NCBI RefSeq assembly: GCF_011516635.5
Contig: NZ_CP096255.1
Coordinates: 5,888,501-5,952,500 of the forward strand
DNA from: Bradyrhizobium barranii subsp. apii
Lineage (GTDB): Bacteria; Pseudomonadota; Alphaproteobacteria; Rhizobiales; Xanthobacteraceae
Direction: 5' to 3'
Length of the DNA stretch: 64,000 bases
This document shows positions 63,559 to 64,000 of this stretch, piece after piece (position 1 is the stretch's first letter; every line of letters begins with the position of its first letter). The position numbers and the translations under genes are program-made. The notes under the pieces were generated by a model, which did no database searches, had not been told where the DNA came from, and saw only the letters and a program-made list of their open reading frames with translations.

Positions 63559-64000
63559 TCACCAGCTCCTGAGTGCGCCGTCCTCGCGCATCATCTCGAC
63601 CAGCATGCCTTCGCGCAGGCCCCGGTCGGCGACGCGCAGGCGCGGCAACGGAAAGGCGCGGCGGATCGCATCGAGGATGGCGCAGCCGGCCAGCACGAGA
63701 TCGGCGCGCTCGACGCTGATGCAGCTGTTGTTGGCGCGCTCCTCGTAGCTCATGCCGAGCAGCTTGCTGATGGTCGCGGTGATGTCGGAATCGTTCATCC
63801 AGATGCTGTCGATGCGGCGGCGGTCGTAGCGCGCGAGGTTGAGATGGATGCCGGCGAGCGTCGTCACCGTGCCTGAGGTGCCGAGCAGGTGCATGTCGGC
63901 GAGATCGCCGCCGTGCGCTTCGGCGAACGGTGCGACGTGGTTGGCGACCTCCTGCTCCATCGCGGCATAGATTTCCGGCGTGACGTCGCGGCCGCCGAAT
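63559..64000 (-). CDS. Ppx/GppA family phosphatase, N-terminus cut by window edge
   Basis: The C-terminal 146 residues of an exopolyphosphatase/pppGpp phosphatase. The phosphate-binding region HLLGTSGTVTTLAGIHLNLA and the tail RVADRGLREGMLVEMM are typical of the family. The N-terminal half is outside the window. Translation runs into rlmE, an order common in alphaproteobacteria. Confidence 0.9.
   Translation of the reverse strand, partial: FGGRDVTPEIYAAMEQEVANHVAPFAEAHGGDLADMHLLGTSGTVTTLAGIHLNLARYDRRRIDSIWMNDSDITATISKLLGMSYEERANNSCISVERADLVLAGCAILDAIRRAFPLPRLRVADRGLREGMLVEMMREDGALRSW

Noticed and set aside
1..64000. CRISPR array or tRNA/rRNA genes
   Set aside because: No regularly spaced direct repeats and no cloverleaf or rRNA-like sequence were recognised by eye; a covariance-model search would be decisive for RNA genes.

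Overview
The window is high-GC DNA whose gene families and short dispersed palindromes point to an alphaproteobacterium of the Bradyrhizobium type (order Hyphomicrobiales). This rests on family recognition and style only; no marker such as 16S rRNA is present. No tRNA, rRNA or CRISPR array was found.

Layout. (1) 1-13.8 kb is ordinary chromosome: a cut serine hydrolase, GNAT and Lin0512 proteins, an acetolactate-synthase-like enzyme, a LysR/tautomerase pair, a PadR/O-methyltransferase operon, the ohrR/ohr peroxide pair with palindromic operators, a MarR-GNAT fusion, an MFS transporter, a TetR/DUF308 pair sharing an operator, and a deformylase-like protein lacking two metal ligands. (2) 14.2-36.7 kb is an accessory region full of insertions. 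An IS5-family element splits an adenylate-cyclase/TPR gene. An IS630 element, itself carrying an IS91-type element with a tyrosine recombinase, cuts the tail of a lytic transglycosylase gene. An IS256 element truncates a gene of unknown function. Then come an AraC/hydrolase cluster with broken genes, a PAP2 protein, a LysR/SDR cluster, and a lower-GC module of a membrane protein, an HTH-ImmA/IrrE-like protein and a PIN-like protein, directly beside the 3' end of guaA. (3) 36.7-43.6 kb is housekeeping: guaA, a cold-shock gene with terminator, an RsmB-type methyltransferase, MAPEG and a metallophosphoesterase. (4) 43.7-50.6 kb is a coherent uptake and catabolic operon: PLP amino-acid lyase, polar amino acid ABC transporter, RidA, zinc deacylase and LacI regulator, with an 18-bp perfect palindrome upstream. 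(5) 50.6-54.3 kb is a nested IS block: an IS701 element whose two CTAA target duplications have each been hit by the same IS5-family element. The block separates a small membrane protein gene from its start codon. (6) 54.4-64 kb is core again: an NADP oxidoreductase, guaB, an MFS efflux pump, a TorF-like porin, a secreted glycoside hydrolase, rlmE and a ppx/gppA gene cut by the window end.

The most notable points are the target-site-within-target-site IS nest, the three genes whose frames are exactly restored when the ISs are removed, the ImmA/PIN/membrane module with a Gln in its zinc motif, and the LacI-controlled amino-acid-derivative operon.
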